From Jejuia algarum (GTDB lineage Bacteria > Bacteroidota > Bacteroidia > Flavobacteriales > Flavobacteriaceae), in contig CANMAQ010000004.1 in NCBI GenBank assembly GCA_947495775.1, forward strand, positions 186,001 to 250,000: 64,000 nucleotides of DNA, given 5' to 3'. The notes beneath the pieces are model-generated. The model made no database searches. It had not been told where the DNA came from and worked only from the letters and a program-made list of their open reading frames with translations. Of the stretch, positions 32,817 to 42,200 are shown piece after piece (position 1 is the stretch's first letter; every line of letters begins with the position of its first letter). The position numbers were made by a program, and so were the translations under genes.

Positions 32817-34772
32817 ATGATTTCGCTTTTTCAACAGTATATGAAAACAAGAGCTTTTAGAGACTTCACTTTAATTATAGGTCTTTTGCTTTACCAAGTA
32901 CTTCCTATTTATGCTCAAGATTATTATCCTGAAGACAGTATAAAAGCGCTACATGAAAAAGTACACTTTTTTGAAGCGGGTAAGCAAAATGACAGTGTGT
33001 TATTTTACAACACACTAATCAATCAAAAATACAAGTGGAATTATAAAAAGAGTCTAAAAAATCAAGACGAGACCTTACTAGTAAGGTATGGTGTACCCTA
33101 TGTAAAGCGTTTACAAAATAATCTTCAAGATTATAGACAGGCGATTAAAGTTGGTAATCACATACTACCGAGTGCTATAAAGCAGAGAGATACGCTTGCA
33201 CTAACAGATATTTATATAGAATTAGGCCAATCGTATTACGCAATCGATGATTATGTACAGAGTATACTTTATCTTAATGAGGCGATGCATATTCTAGATA
33301 CAGTAACGTTTAAAGCTAAAGCCTTTGACGTTTATTATTACATTGGTAAGTCTACGTCTTATTTTGATGAGGAACAGGCGATTGCGTATTTGTATCATGC
33401 AGAACAGTATTTGCCTTATGTGAACGATGAAAAGAAGTATATTTTTTATTCTGCGATGACGGCTATTTTGCCTAACTTTCCTTTAGAGCATGTGCTGCGG
33501 TATTTTGAATTAGAGAAAAAATATAGCCATATAGAAACCAACGAAGAGCAAGCTATTTATTATTACAACAACTTGGCCTATGCTTATCTTGAAAATAATA
33601 GAGCGCAAGAGGCTAAAACCTTATTAAAAGAAAATTTACCTCATTGTTATTACAATAAGGGATTTAAAGGGTGTAAGGAAACTATTTTTTCTCAATATAT
33701 GCATACTGTTGGTGCTATTGAAAGAGAATTGGGAAATTATAAAGTAGCTTTAGAATGTTTTGATTTGTCCTTAGAAGCCGCCAAAGCGGACAAAGACTAT
33801 GAAGATGTTATCTATTTCTCTCACGAAATTGCTGCTTTGTGTAAGCGAACCCATAACTATAGGAAAGGTTTCGAGGTCTTAGAACCTTTAAATGCTTATG
33901 CAGACAGTCTGTCTACAAAAGATCTTGAACGAGAAGTTAAAAAAGAACAAAGCAAACGTTTATTACATAGAGAAAAAGTAGTTGTTGAAGAGCTCACAGA
34001 AGAAAATGCTAAGATCAATATAACAATAAGTCGTTTAACAGTAGCTTTGTATGTGTTAGCATTCGCTATAGTGGGAGCTGTTTGTTTGAACATATTCACA
34101 AAATTGAGGCAAATTAAAATAAAAGAAGCTTTAAATTTAAACCAGTTACAAAATTTAACAGCAGCAATGAATCCGCATTTTTTGTTTAATAGCTTTAGTA
34201 CCCTTCAAAATTTAATTTTGAATACCAATACGATGGAAGCTAATACCTATATGGCAAATTTAGCACGATTGATTAGGCATTTCTTTTATTCGTTCGAACA
34301 CATTAATATACCTTTTCAAAAAGAAATTGAAATATTAGAATCCTATTGCAAATTAGAGGCCTTACGCCAAAATGAAAAGTTCTCGTATGTGATAACGATG
34401 TCTGAAAACTTAGAAGAAGACGATTTTTTAATCCCATCTATGCTTATACAACCTTTAGTTGAAAATGCATTTAAACACGCCTTTACCGATAAAAGCAAGG
34501 CCTACCATTTAAAAATACATTTTGAAGACACGACTAATGTCGATTACATAACCTGTAGCATTACAGACAACGGTATAGGGAGGGAAATAGCAGGAAAAAC
34601 CAAACACTCTTCAAATCATTTGTCCATATCCTCAAGAAATTTAGACACACGTCTTAAAATCATTCAAAAGCAATTAAAGAAAAAAGCAGAAGTGCGTGTT
34701 ATCGACCTTAAAAACGATAAGGATGAAGCTACAGGAACGAAGGTGTTACTTGTTCTACCTAAAATATATTGA
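32817..34772 (+). CDS. LytS-type sensor histidine kinase with TPR sensor region
   Basis: 651 residues. A signal peptide precedes a periplasmic helical region with several tetratricopeptide repeats (about 90-380). One membrane helix lies at about 405-425, followed by the His_kinase (PF06580-type) domain with MNPHFLFNSFSTLQNLI, in which the His is phosphorylated. An HATPase domain carries LVENAFKHAF and DNGIGRE. The TPR input is typical of Bacteroidota and suggests protein or peptide sensing. It pairs with the LytTR regulator encoded 28 bp upstream. Confidence 0.94.
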   Translation: MISLFQQYMKTRAFRDFTLIIGLLLYQVLPIYAQDYYPEDSIKALHEKVHFFEAGKQNDSVLFYNTLINQKYKWNYKKSLKNQDETLLVRYGVPYVKRLQNNLQDYRQAIKVGNHILPSAIKQRDTLALTDIYIELGQSYYAIDDYVQSILYLNEAMHILDTVTFKAKAFDVYYYIGKSTSYFDEEQAIAYLYHAEQYLPYVNDEKKYIFYSAMTAILPNFPLEHVLRYFELEKKYSHIETNEEQAIYYYNNLAYAYLENNRAQEAKTLLKENLPHCYYNKGFKGCKETIFSQYMHTVGAIERELGNYKVALECFDLSLEAAKADKDYEDVIYFSHEIAALCKRTHNYRKGFEVLEPLNAYADSLSTKDLEREVKKEQSKRLLHREKVVVEELTEENAKINITISRLTVALYVLAFAIVGAVCLNIFTKLRQIKIKEALNLNQLQNLTAAMNPHFLFNSFSTLQNLILNTNTMEANTYMANLARLIRHFFYSFEHINIPFQKEIEILESYCKLEALRQNEKFSYVITMSENLEEDDFLIPSMLIQPLVENAFKHAFTDKSKAYHLKIHFEDTTNVDYITCSITDNGIGREIAGKTKHSSNHLSISSRNLDTRLKIIQKQLKKKAEVRVIDLKNDKDEATGTKVLLVLPKIY

Positions 34773-35057
34773 ATGCAGCCATCTTTTTAGTTTTGCAAGT
34801 AATTATTGTTATAAGTTACTGATTATTAAGTATATATATATTGAATTTAGTTCTCTTAAAAGGATACTTTTTGTTTGTTAAAGCTGATTTTAGAGCAATA
34901 TTTAAACGTTCAAAGCATTCAATTTGAGTTGCTTGTAGGTTTTAGCGGTCTTATTGGTAAGTGCATGCGTTCACCTAGAATAACCGTAGTTTTGCCTAAA
35001 TGCATTACATATGAAAAAGGGCTTTTATAGCTTTGTGAAGGACAAATTTCAAACCAA

Positions 35058-35792
35058 ATGAATAGCAAGAAAAAACTTGGCTGCCTTTTCAACTTTGAGT
35101 GTTTAAGTGTAGAACAGCTTAATCGACTCAAATCCAAGTTTGTATTGTATTTTATAGAATTTGATGATATGGCTAAAAGTTTTCATCATTTAGGTCTAAA
35201 CGCTGTTTTAATGGACCGTTTTAACTTTGCAGCCTACCACGCTGCTAAAACCAAATTTATACATCATACACCATTGTATTTGATATTAAATCTAGAGGAC
35301 ACCGTGCCTGTAGAGGTACTGGAGCATCCGCTAATTACGCACCTATTCATAAACCGTGGAAATGATTTAGCTTGTAGTATATCTCAAGTTTTAGAAATAG
35401 AAACGGAACGTGCATTAGGGGTGTCGCAAGACCTATCGAGAGCTGAAACATTACCTCAACATGATTTTTTAGAGGCTGTAAATACACTTATAGAGCAGAG
35501 ATGTAGCCAGGAAACTTGTGTTTCTGTAGAAGTCATTTCAGATGTATTAGGATTGAGTACATTACAATTTAGAACCAAAATAAAAGCGTTAACTTTTATG
35601 ACAGGAGTACAATATATATTACAATACCGTTTAAAAATGGCGCGTGTATTTTTGGAAAAAGGCGAAGGTAATGTCCAAGAAATTGCTTTAAAAACGGGGT
35701 TTTTGAGTGTATCTTATTTTTCAAAAAGTTTTAAGATTAAATTTGGAGTTAAACCAATAACATTATTACATACAAGTTACGTAAGTGCTTAA
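35058..35792 (+). CDS. AraC-family regulator with receiver-like N-terminus
   Basis: 244 residues. The last ~100 hold two helix-turn-helix motifs of AraC type: VISDVLGLSTLQFRTKIKAL, then VQEIALKTGFLSVSYFSKSF followed by KFGVKP. The first 120 residues alternate strands and helices like a receiver domain, but no clear phospho-acceptor Asp with acidic pair and Lys is seen, so phosphorylation is doubtful. It follows the two-component pair by 285 bp and may be separately transcribed. Targets unknown. Confidence 0.85.
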   Translation: MNSKKKLGCLFNFECLSVEQLNRLKSKFVLYFIEFDDMAKSFHHLGLNAVLMDRFNFAAYHAAKTKFIHHTPLYLILNLEDTVPVEVLEHPLITHLFINRGNDLACSISQVLEIETERALGVSQDLSRAETLPQHDFLEAVNTLIEQRCSQETCVSVEVISDVLGLSTLQFRTKIKALTFMTGVQYILQYRLKMARVFLEKGEGNVQEIALKTGFLSVSYFSKSFKIKFGVKPITLLHTSYVSA

Positions 35793-35808
35793 CAAAGTTC
35801 TAAAACAT

Positions 35809-35854
35809 ACAAGCCTTGAAATAATAATAGGATGTATTAGGAATCAAGGCTTGT
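35809..35854. terminator. Bidirectional stem-loop terminator
   Basis: An 11-bp stem (35809-35819 with 35844-35854, ACAAGCCTTGA arm) between the convergent AraC-type gene and the 62-residue membrane protein gene. The plus side continues into GTATTTT, a weak T run. Confidence 0.6.
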
Positions 35855-35879
35855 GTATTTTAAACTAATTTAGTGCAAT

Positions 35880-36068
35880 TTAACCTGTTTTAGAGTCCTC
35901 TTTTTTAGGTCCAAAATGCACATAAAATAAATTTGCTATAACGGTAATAAATACAAGGCTCATAAGGGTGAGCACAATGAAGTTCTCTAAAATATCGAGA
36001 ATTCCAAAAATGAAAAGCCCTCCGGCTAATAGCCCTGTAAGTATAATAGACTGCGTATTACTTAGCAT
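35880..36068 (-). CDS. Small two-helix membrane protein
   Basis: 62 residues with two hydrophobic segments, about 8-26 and 28-50, and a charged C-terminal tail (GPKKEDSKTG). ATG start. The gene lies 9 bp downstream of purB on the same strand and is probably co-transcribed with it. I do not recognise the family. The clean two-helix pattern and tight spacing support a real gene. Confidence 0.65.
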   Translation of the reverse strand: MLSNTQSIILTGLLAGGLFIFGILDILENFIVLTLMSLVFITVIANLFYVHFGPKKEDSKTG

Positions 36069-36077
36069 AAAAGTGTT

Positions 36078-37421
36078 TTAAATCCCCGTATAATTAGCAG
36101 GTGTAATGTGTTTTAACTCTGTTTTTATAGCATCGGATACTGCTAATGTATCAATAAAATTTGAAATAGAGTTTTGGTTTATCTTTTCATTAGTTCGCGT
36201 TAAACCTTTTAACGCTTCATAAGGGTTAGGATAGCCTTCTCGTCTTAAGATGGTTTGAATGGCTTCGGCCACTACGGCCCAGTTATTCTCTAAGTCTTCT
36301 GCAAACTTTGTTTCGTTTAACAGTAATTTATTTAACCCTTTTAATGTCGATTGAAACCCTATAACAGTATGGCCAAAAGGGACACCTACATTTCTCAATA
36401 CCGTACTATCGGTTAAATCACGCTGTAATCGCGATATTGGTAATTTAGCAGAAAGGTGTTCAAAAATAGCATTGGCAATACCTAAGTTGCCTTCAGAGTT
36501 TTCAAAATCAATAGGATTTACTTTGTGAGGCATTGCAGAACTGCCCACTTCTCCTTTTTTAATCTTTTGTTTGAAATAATCCATAGACACATAAGTCCAT
36601 ACATCTCTATCTAAGTCAATTAAAATGGTATTAATACGTTTCAGTGTATCAAACAAGGCGGCCATATGGTCGTAATGTTCAATTTGTGTTGTTGGAAACG
36701 AGTGTTGCAACCCTAGTTTTTCGTGAACAAACGAATGCCCGAAAGCTTTCCAATCTATCTGAGGGTAGGCGACATGATGCGCATTAAAATTACCAGTTGC
36801 TCCACCAAATTTAGCAGCACTTGGAATGTCATTTAATAAATTAAATTGCTCTTCTAAACGTACAACAAAAACTTCTATCTCTTTGCCTAATCGCGTAGGC
36901 GAAGCAGGTTGTCCATGGGTTCTTGCTAGCATAGAAATACCTGCCCACTCCTCGACAAGTGTTTTTAATTTGTCAACAACTGTGCGGTATTCTGGAACAT
37001 AAACCGCATTCATGGCATCCTTAATACTTAAAGGAATAGCAGTATTATTGATATCCTGAGAAGTCAATCCAAAATGAATAAATTCTTTATAAGCCGATAA
37101 GCCTAAAGTATCAAACTTTTCTTTGATAAAATACTCAACAGCTTTTACATCATGATTGGTAACGCTTTCTATTTCTTTTATAGCTAAGGCATCTTCCGAA
37201 GAAAAAGAGGTGTAAATAGCTCTTAAACTATCAAAGGTAGAATGCGCCACACCTTCAAGTTGCGGTAATGGCAATTCGCAAAGTGCAATAAAGTATTCTA
37301 TTTCAACTAAAACACGATATTTAATAAGCGCTTCTTCTGAAAAAAAAGGCGCTAAGGCATTTACTTTATTTCTGTAGCGCCCATCTATCGGAGATATAGC
37401 GTTAAGTGATGATAATGACAT
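36078..37421 (-). CDS. purB: Adenylosuccinate lyase
   Basis: 447 residues, full length. SPIDGRYRNKV at the N-terminus, TSQDINNTA, and the signature GSSAMPHKVNP with the flexible catalytic loop are all present. It cleaves SAICAR and adenylosuccinate, releasing fumarate, in purine synthesis. The segment AGISMLARTHGQPASPTRLG contains the catalytic His region. The small membrane protein gene follows after 9 bp; the HEAT-like gene precedes it by 200 bp. Confidence 0.97.
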   Translation of the reverse strand: MSLSSLNAISPIDGRYRNKVNALAPFFSEEALIKYRVLVEIEYFIALCELPLPQLEGVAHSTFDSLRAIYTSFSSEDALAIKEIESVTNHDVKAVEYFIKEKFDTLGLSAYKEFIHFGLTSQDINNTAIPLSIKDAMNAVYVPEYRTVVDKLKTLVEEWAGISMLARTHGQPASPTRLGKEIEVFVVRLEEQFNLLNDIPSAAKFGGATGNFNAHHVAYPQIDWKAFGHSFVHEKLGLQHSFPTTQIEHYDHMAALFDTLKRINTILIDLDRDVWTYVSMDYFKQKIKKGEVGSSAMPHKVNPIDFENSEGNLGIANAIFEHLSAKLPISRLQRDLTDSTVLRNVGVPFGHTVIGFQSTLKGLNKLLLNETKFAEDLENNWAVVAEAIQTILRREGYPNPYEALKGLTRTNEKINQNSISNFIDTLAVSDAIKTELKHITPANYTGI

Positions 37422-37623
37422 ATTTATTTTGAATTTTAAGCATGCAAAGATAGTTTTTTTAGGTTGAAGCGCGAAGCCTATGCAAGGAAGATTTTTAGCT
37501 TAAAGTTGTATTTACATTTAGAAGCTGAACCTATGCCGCTAGAGCCATTAGTGTAATAAGATAGAAGGAGACCTATTTGGTTTTGGTGTTACCTTTTTAT
37601 ATGACGTTTAAGATGAGGTATCA

Positions 37624-38208
37624 TTAATCTGTTTTAGAATGCGCTGTCTTTTTTAGTTTTTTGAAAATTTGTCTCGCACGGGCCTTATAGGCTGCACTTT
37701 GTGAGGCATAATCCCGTTCTATAATACGTTTAAGTTCTGGATGAATCCAATCGTCTGTGTATCCAAATAAAAATAAGGTACGCATGGCATAGGCCTTTGG
37801 CGCTACTTTTTGATCGGTTATCATATAATCAAAACAGGTGGTGATGATACGCGCTTTTTGAGCTGATGTAAGTGCAGATTGTATTTCGTTTTTGGTTTTA
37901 GAACAGTAAGCTGTTGCGATAAGTTCACAGATTTTAGCTGCAGGACGTACTGCTGGATCTAAATGCAAGGTGTGCATGCGTTGTGTAAACGGTTCTAAGT
38001 ACGGAATAAGATTTTCAATTCTCGCGCTACACATAAATTCTAAGATCCAAGCAGCCTTTGGCGACTGCTTATCGTTAACATCGAATAGAAGGTCTAAAAC
38101 CTTAGGAATAAGGTCAGGATTGGCTATTACCAAATTAGAATAGTGTTGTCGTTTCTCACGCGAATGGTTCACTTGGTGTAATTCGTTATAAAGTTCGGTT
38201 CTAGTCAA
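37624..38208 (-). CDS. HEAT-repeat-like protein of unknown function
   Basis: 194 residues, entirely helical in appearance, with repeated hydrophobic pairs such as LIPKVLDLLFDV and ENLIPYLEPF that suggest four or five HEAT-like repeats. A basic C-terminal tail follows. The start is TTG at 38208, because an in-frame stop lies 12 bp upstream and the next Met is at residue 59. It lies 200 bp upstream of purB on the same strand. No catalytic motif is visible. Confidence 0.7.
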   Translation of the reverse strand: MTRTELYNELHQVNHSREKRQHYSNLVIANPDLIPKVLDLLFDVNDKQSPKAAWILEFMCSARIENLIPYLEPFTQRMHTLHLDPAVRPAAKICELIATAYCSKTKNEIQSALTSAQKARIITTCFDYMITDQKVAPKAYAMRTLFLFGYTDDWIHPELKRIIERDYASQSAAYKARARQIFKKLKKTAHSKTD

Positions 38209-38245
38209 AAGGTTTTCTTATTTTTAAGCACTTAAAATATTACTG

Positions 38246-38719
38246 ATGAAAATAACAAAAAAAATAGGTTTATTACTACTTGCTATATTTATAATTGCTC
38301 AATTTTTTGGTCCTGATAAGAATTCTGGTCAGTTACAGTCTGTCGCAGCTTTTGAAACAGAGACTAATCCTCCAGAAGATGTAAAACTCATTTTAAGGGA
38401 GAGTTGTTACGATTGTCATAGCGATGTGACCAATTATCCATGGTATAATAGTATTACACCTTTAAATTACTGGATAGATTCACACATACAAGAAGGGAAA
38501 TCTCATTTTAATGTTTCTAAATGGGAAGGGAATTCTATAAAGCGTAAAGATCATAAATTCGATGAGCTTATAGAAGAAGTCGAAGAAGGAGAGATGCCTT
38601 TAGAATCTTATGCTTTAATACATCGAGACGCCAAGCTTAACGAAGCTCAAATAAAAGCAATGATTAATTGGGCTAAATTGGTGCGTGTGTCTTACGGTTT
38701 AGAATCTAAACCAGAATAA
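38246..38719 (+). CDS. Heme-binding domain protein (CxxCH, Haem_bd type)
   Basis: 157 residues. An N-terminal membrane anchor or signal spans 7-22. The c-type heme motif CYDCH lies at 54-58, followed by SDVTNYPWYNSITPLNYW and a helix with HFNVSKW, the pattern of the Haem_bd (PF14376) family. The distal part EEGEMPLESYALIHRDAKL also fits. It is a periplasmic or membrane-attached electron carrier. It diverges from the HEAT-like gene with only 37 bp between starts. A very strong terminator follows. Confidence 0.88.
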   Translation: MKITKKIGLLLLAIFIIAQFFGPDKNSGQLQSVAAFETETNPPEDVKLILRESCYDCHSDVTNYPWYNSITPLNYWIDSHIQEGKSHFNVSKWEGNSIKRKDHKFDELIEEVEEGEMPLESYALIHRDAKLNEAQIKAMINWAKLVRVSYGLESKPE

Positions 38720-38814
38720 AAAGCTCTTTTAAAATGATTAGGTGTTAAGGTTTATCATTTACAGCGTGTCTTAATACCAAAAAATAGTAGAGACTAAAGT
38801 CTACCAGAAATTAT

Positions 38815-38864
38815 AATGCCAAAATAGTATAGTGAGTACACTATGCTATTTTGGCATTTTTTAA
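38815..38864 (+). terminator. Strong Rho-independent terminator
   Basis: A 20-bp stem with one G-T wobble (38815-38834 with 38839-38858), a 4-nt loop and six Ts. It ends the heme-binding protein transcript. The next 350 bases up to the large T9SS gene hold no open frame; apart from the direct repeats and promoter near 39125-39198 I see nothing there. Confidence 0.92.
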
Positions 38865-39124
38865 TGTCATTTTGTAAGCGTTAAGCGTCGTGAAAATAGA
38901 TAAACACGTCTCCTTAAACATGTGCCTTATGAGATGAGAGTCACCTTTATTTTGTAGTGGTATACCTCTAGAAAGAACAAGCTGTTTTTGGAGTATTACC
39001 ATCTTATAAGGTCTGTTTTAGATCTAATTTAGAACAAGAACTTAAATGTGTTTATAGCAGCCTTAAACCTATTGTGATATAGAGTAAAACCGTGTAAACC
39101 TCTTTAAATAAAGGGGTTTTGGCG

Positions 39125-39198
39125 ATTCCGTTTTAAGCCTTAGAATTCCGTTTCACCATTTTTTAGTTGATATAAGGTGCTTCTCTAAGCGTTCTTTG
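39125..39198 (+). promoter_or_regulatory. Direct repeats and promoter upstream of the large T9SS protein
   Basis: ATTCCGTTT occurs at 39125-39133 and 39145-39153, exactly 20 nt apart. A -33-like TTG (39167-39169) and a -7-like GTTCTTTG (39191-39198, one mismatch to TAnnTTTG) follow with a 21-bp spacer. The repeats sit 13 bp before the -33 element, a normal activator position. TCCGTTT partly fits a LytTR half-site. Confidence 0.45.
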
Positions 39199-39218
39199 TA
39201 CCCATAAATCAAAATACA

Positions 39219-42200
39219 ATGAAAATGAAAAAATTACTATCAACCTTACTTTTTGTAATGGCATTTGGGCTTACGCAGGCGCAAGTGGTCATTCAGCAAG
39301 TACGAGAAACGGGCTTTATAGAGCTTCGAAATTTAGGAAACGCAACAGTAGATGTTTCTTCATATTGGCTCTGCGATTTTCCAGCTTACACACAATTAAA
39401 CGATACTGATATTACAGTAGTATCTGGAAATTTAAACTTGGAACCAAACGCTACAGTAGCTATTAGTGGATTTGACTTCATAGACAGTGCAGATGGCGAA
39501 TTAGGCCTGTATGCGACTGGTAATTTTGGAAGCACTGCAGCGATTAGAGATTACATCCAATGGGGATCTGCTAACCATCAGCGTGCAGGTGTCGCAGCCA
39601 GCGCAGGCGTATGGAGTGATGCTAATGCAACTATTCCAGCTTTTGCAGCAACTTCAGGCTTGGTATATGATGGGACAGGAAATAGTCCTTCTGATTATAC
39701 AGAGGAATTATGTAACGTTGTAGCTGCAGATATTACAATTAACACAAGTAATTTAAACGCCACAACTTCAGTAGCTGAAGATGGTTTAAGTGCTGTGATA
39801 TGTATAGATGATTTAGCTGATGATATTACAATAGATGTTGCAGAAGGCAGTGTTGGTGCTTTTGAAGGCTTTATCATAACAGACGCAACAACTAATGAAA
39901 TTTTAGCTTCACCAGGCGCTACACCTTATGATTTAAATGGAACTGGATCAGGAAGCTGTGATATACGCTATGTGCGATTTGAAGGTATTTTAAATGGAAA
40001 TGTAATAGGAAATACGCTAGATGATTTAGAAGGGTGTTTTGCACTTTCTAATCCCGTACGTATTATACGTGAAGCTGCCGATGCAGGAACTATAGCAATA
40101 GATATAGACGCAACAGGAAACCCAAACAATACAACATCAATAGCAGAAGACGGATTAAGTGCCGTAATCTGTATCGATAACGTAGGTGATCCATTAGTTG
40201 TAACACACGACAACCCAGGTGCAGAGAATTTATCTTACCGTTATGTAATAACAAACGAAGATGCTTCAGAGATTTTAAACATTACGAACAGCAGTTCAAT
40301 CGACTTAAGCGTAGCAGGAACAGGAACATGCCAAATCTGGGGCTGGTCTTACAGAGGCTTAGCCGATAACGGTGCAAGCTTTATGGGAGGTCCATTATCA
40401 GCATTACGTGCTGTAGAAACCTGTTCAGATGTATCAACAATGGCAATTACAGTCATAAGAGAAGCTGCCGATGCAGGTACTATAGCAATAGATATAGACG
40501 CAACAGGAAATCCAAACAATACAACATCAATAGCAGAAGACGGATTAAGTGCCGTAATCTGTATCGATAACGTAGGTGATCCATTAGTTGTAACACACGA
40601 CAACCCAGGTGCAGAGAATTTATCTTACCGTTATGTAATAACAAACGAAGATGCATCAGAGATTTTAAACATTACGAATAGCAGTTCAATCGACTTAAGC
40701 GTAGCAGGAACAGGAACATGCCAAATCTGGGGCTGGTCTTACAGAGGCTTAGCCGATAACGGTGCAAGCTTTATGGGAGGTCCATTATCAGCATTACGTG
40801 CTGTAGAAACCTGTTCAGATGTATCAACAATGGCAATTACAGTCATAAGAGAAGCTGCCGATGCAGGTACTATAGCAATAGATATAGACGCAACAGGAAA
40901 CCCAAACAATACAACATCAATAGCAGAAGACGGATTAAGTGCCGTAATCTGTATCGATAACGTAGGTGATCCATTAGTTGTAACACACGACAACCCAGGT
41001 GCAGAGAATTTATCTTACCGTTATGTAATAACAAACGAAGATGCTTCAGAGATTTTAAACATTACAAATAGTAGTTCAATCGACTTAAGCGTAGCAGGAA
41101 CAGGAACATGCCAAATCTGGGGCTGGTCTTACAGAGGCTTAGCCGATAACGGTGCAAGTTTTATGGGAGGTCCATTATCAGCATTACGTGCTGTAGAAAC
41201 CTGTTCAGATGTATCAACAATGGCAATTACAGTCATAAGAGAAGCTGCCGATGCAGGTACTATAGCAATAGATATAGACGCAACAGGAAATCCAAACAAT
41301 ACAACATCAATAGCAGAAGACGGATTAAGTGCCGTAATCTGTATCGATAACGTAGGTGATCCATTAGTTGTAACACACGACAACCCAGGTGCAGAGAATT
41401 TATCTTACCGTTATGTAATAACAAACGAAGATGCTTCAGAGATTTTAAACATTACGAACAGCAGTTCAATCGACTTAAGCGTAGCAGGAACAGGAACATG
41501 CCAAATCTGGGGCTGGTCTTACAGAGGCTTAGCCGATAACGGTGCAAGTTTTATGGGAGGTCCATTATCAGCATTACGTGCTGTAGAAACCTGTTCAGAC
41601 GTATCTACAATGGCAATTACAGTCATAAGAGAAGCTGCTGATGCAGGAACTATAGCAATAGATATAGACGCAACAGGAAACCCAAACAATACAACATCAA
41701 TAGCAGAAGACGGATTAAGTGCCGTAATCTGTATCGATAACGTAGGTGATCCATTAGTTGTAACACACGACAACCCAGGTGCAGAGAATTTATCTTACCG
41801 TTATGTAATAACAAACGAAGATGCATCAGAGATCTTAAACATTACGAATAGCAGTTCAATCGACTTAAGCGTAGCAGGAACAGGAACATGCCAAATCTGG
41901 GGCTGGTCTTACAGAGGCTTAGCCGATAACGGTGCAAGCTTTATGGGAGGTCCATTATCAGCATTACGTGCTGTAGAAACCTGTTCAGACGTATCAACAA
42001 TGGCAATTACAGTCATAAGAGAAGCTGCCGATGCAGGTACTATAGCAATTGATGTAGAGAACACTAGCGGTGCTAATGGAACTACTATTATAGAAAATGC
42101 AACTTCAGCACAAATAATAACTGGAGATGCTATTGCAAACCCTATCATTGTAACACACGATAATCCAGGAGCAACAAATTTATCTTACCGTTATGTAATA

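Noticed and set aside
40349..42148. A series of near-identical 84-residue frames on the minus strand
   Set aside because: They are antisense shadows of the 390-bp coding repeats, recurring with the same period and lacking their own start signals.
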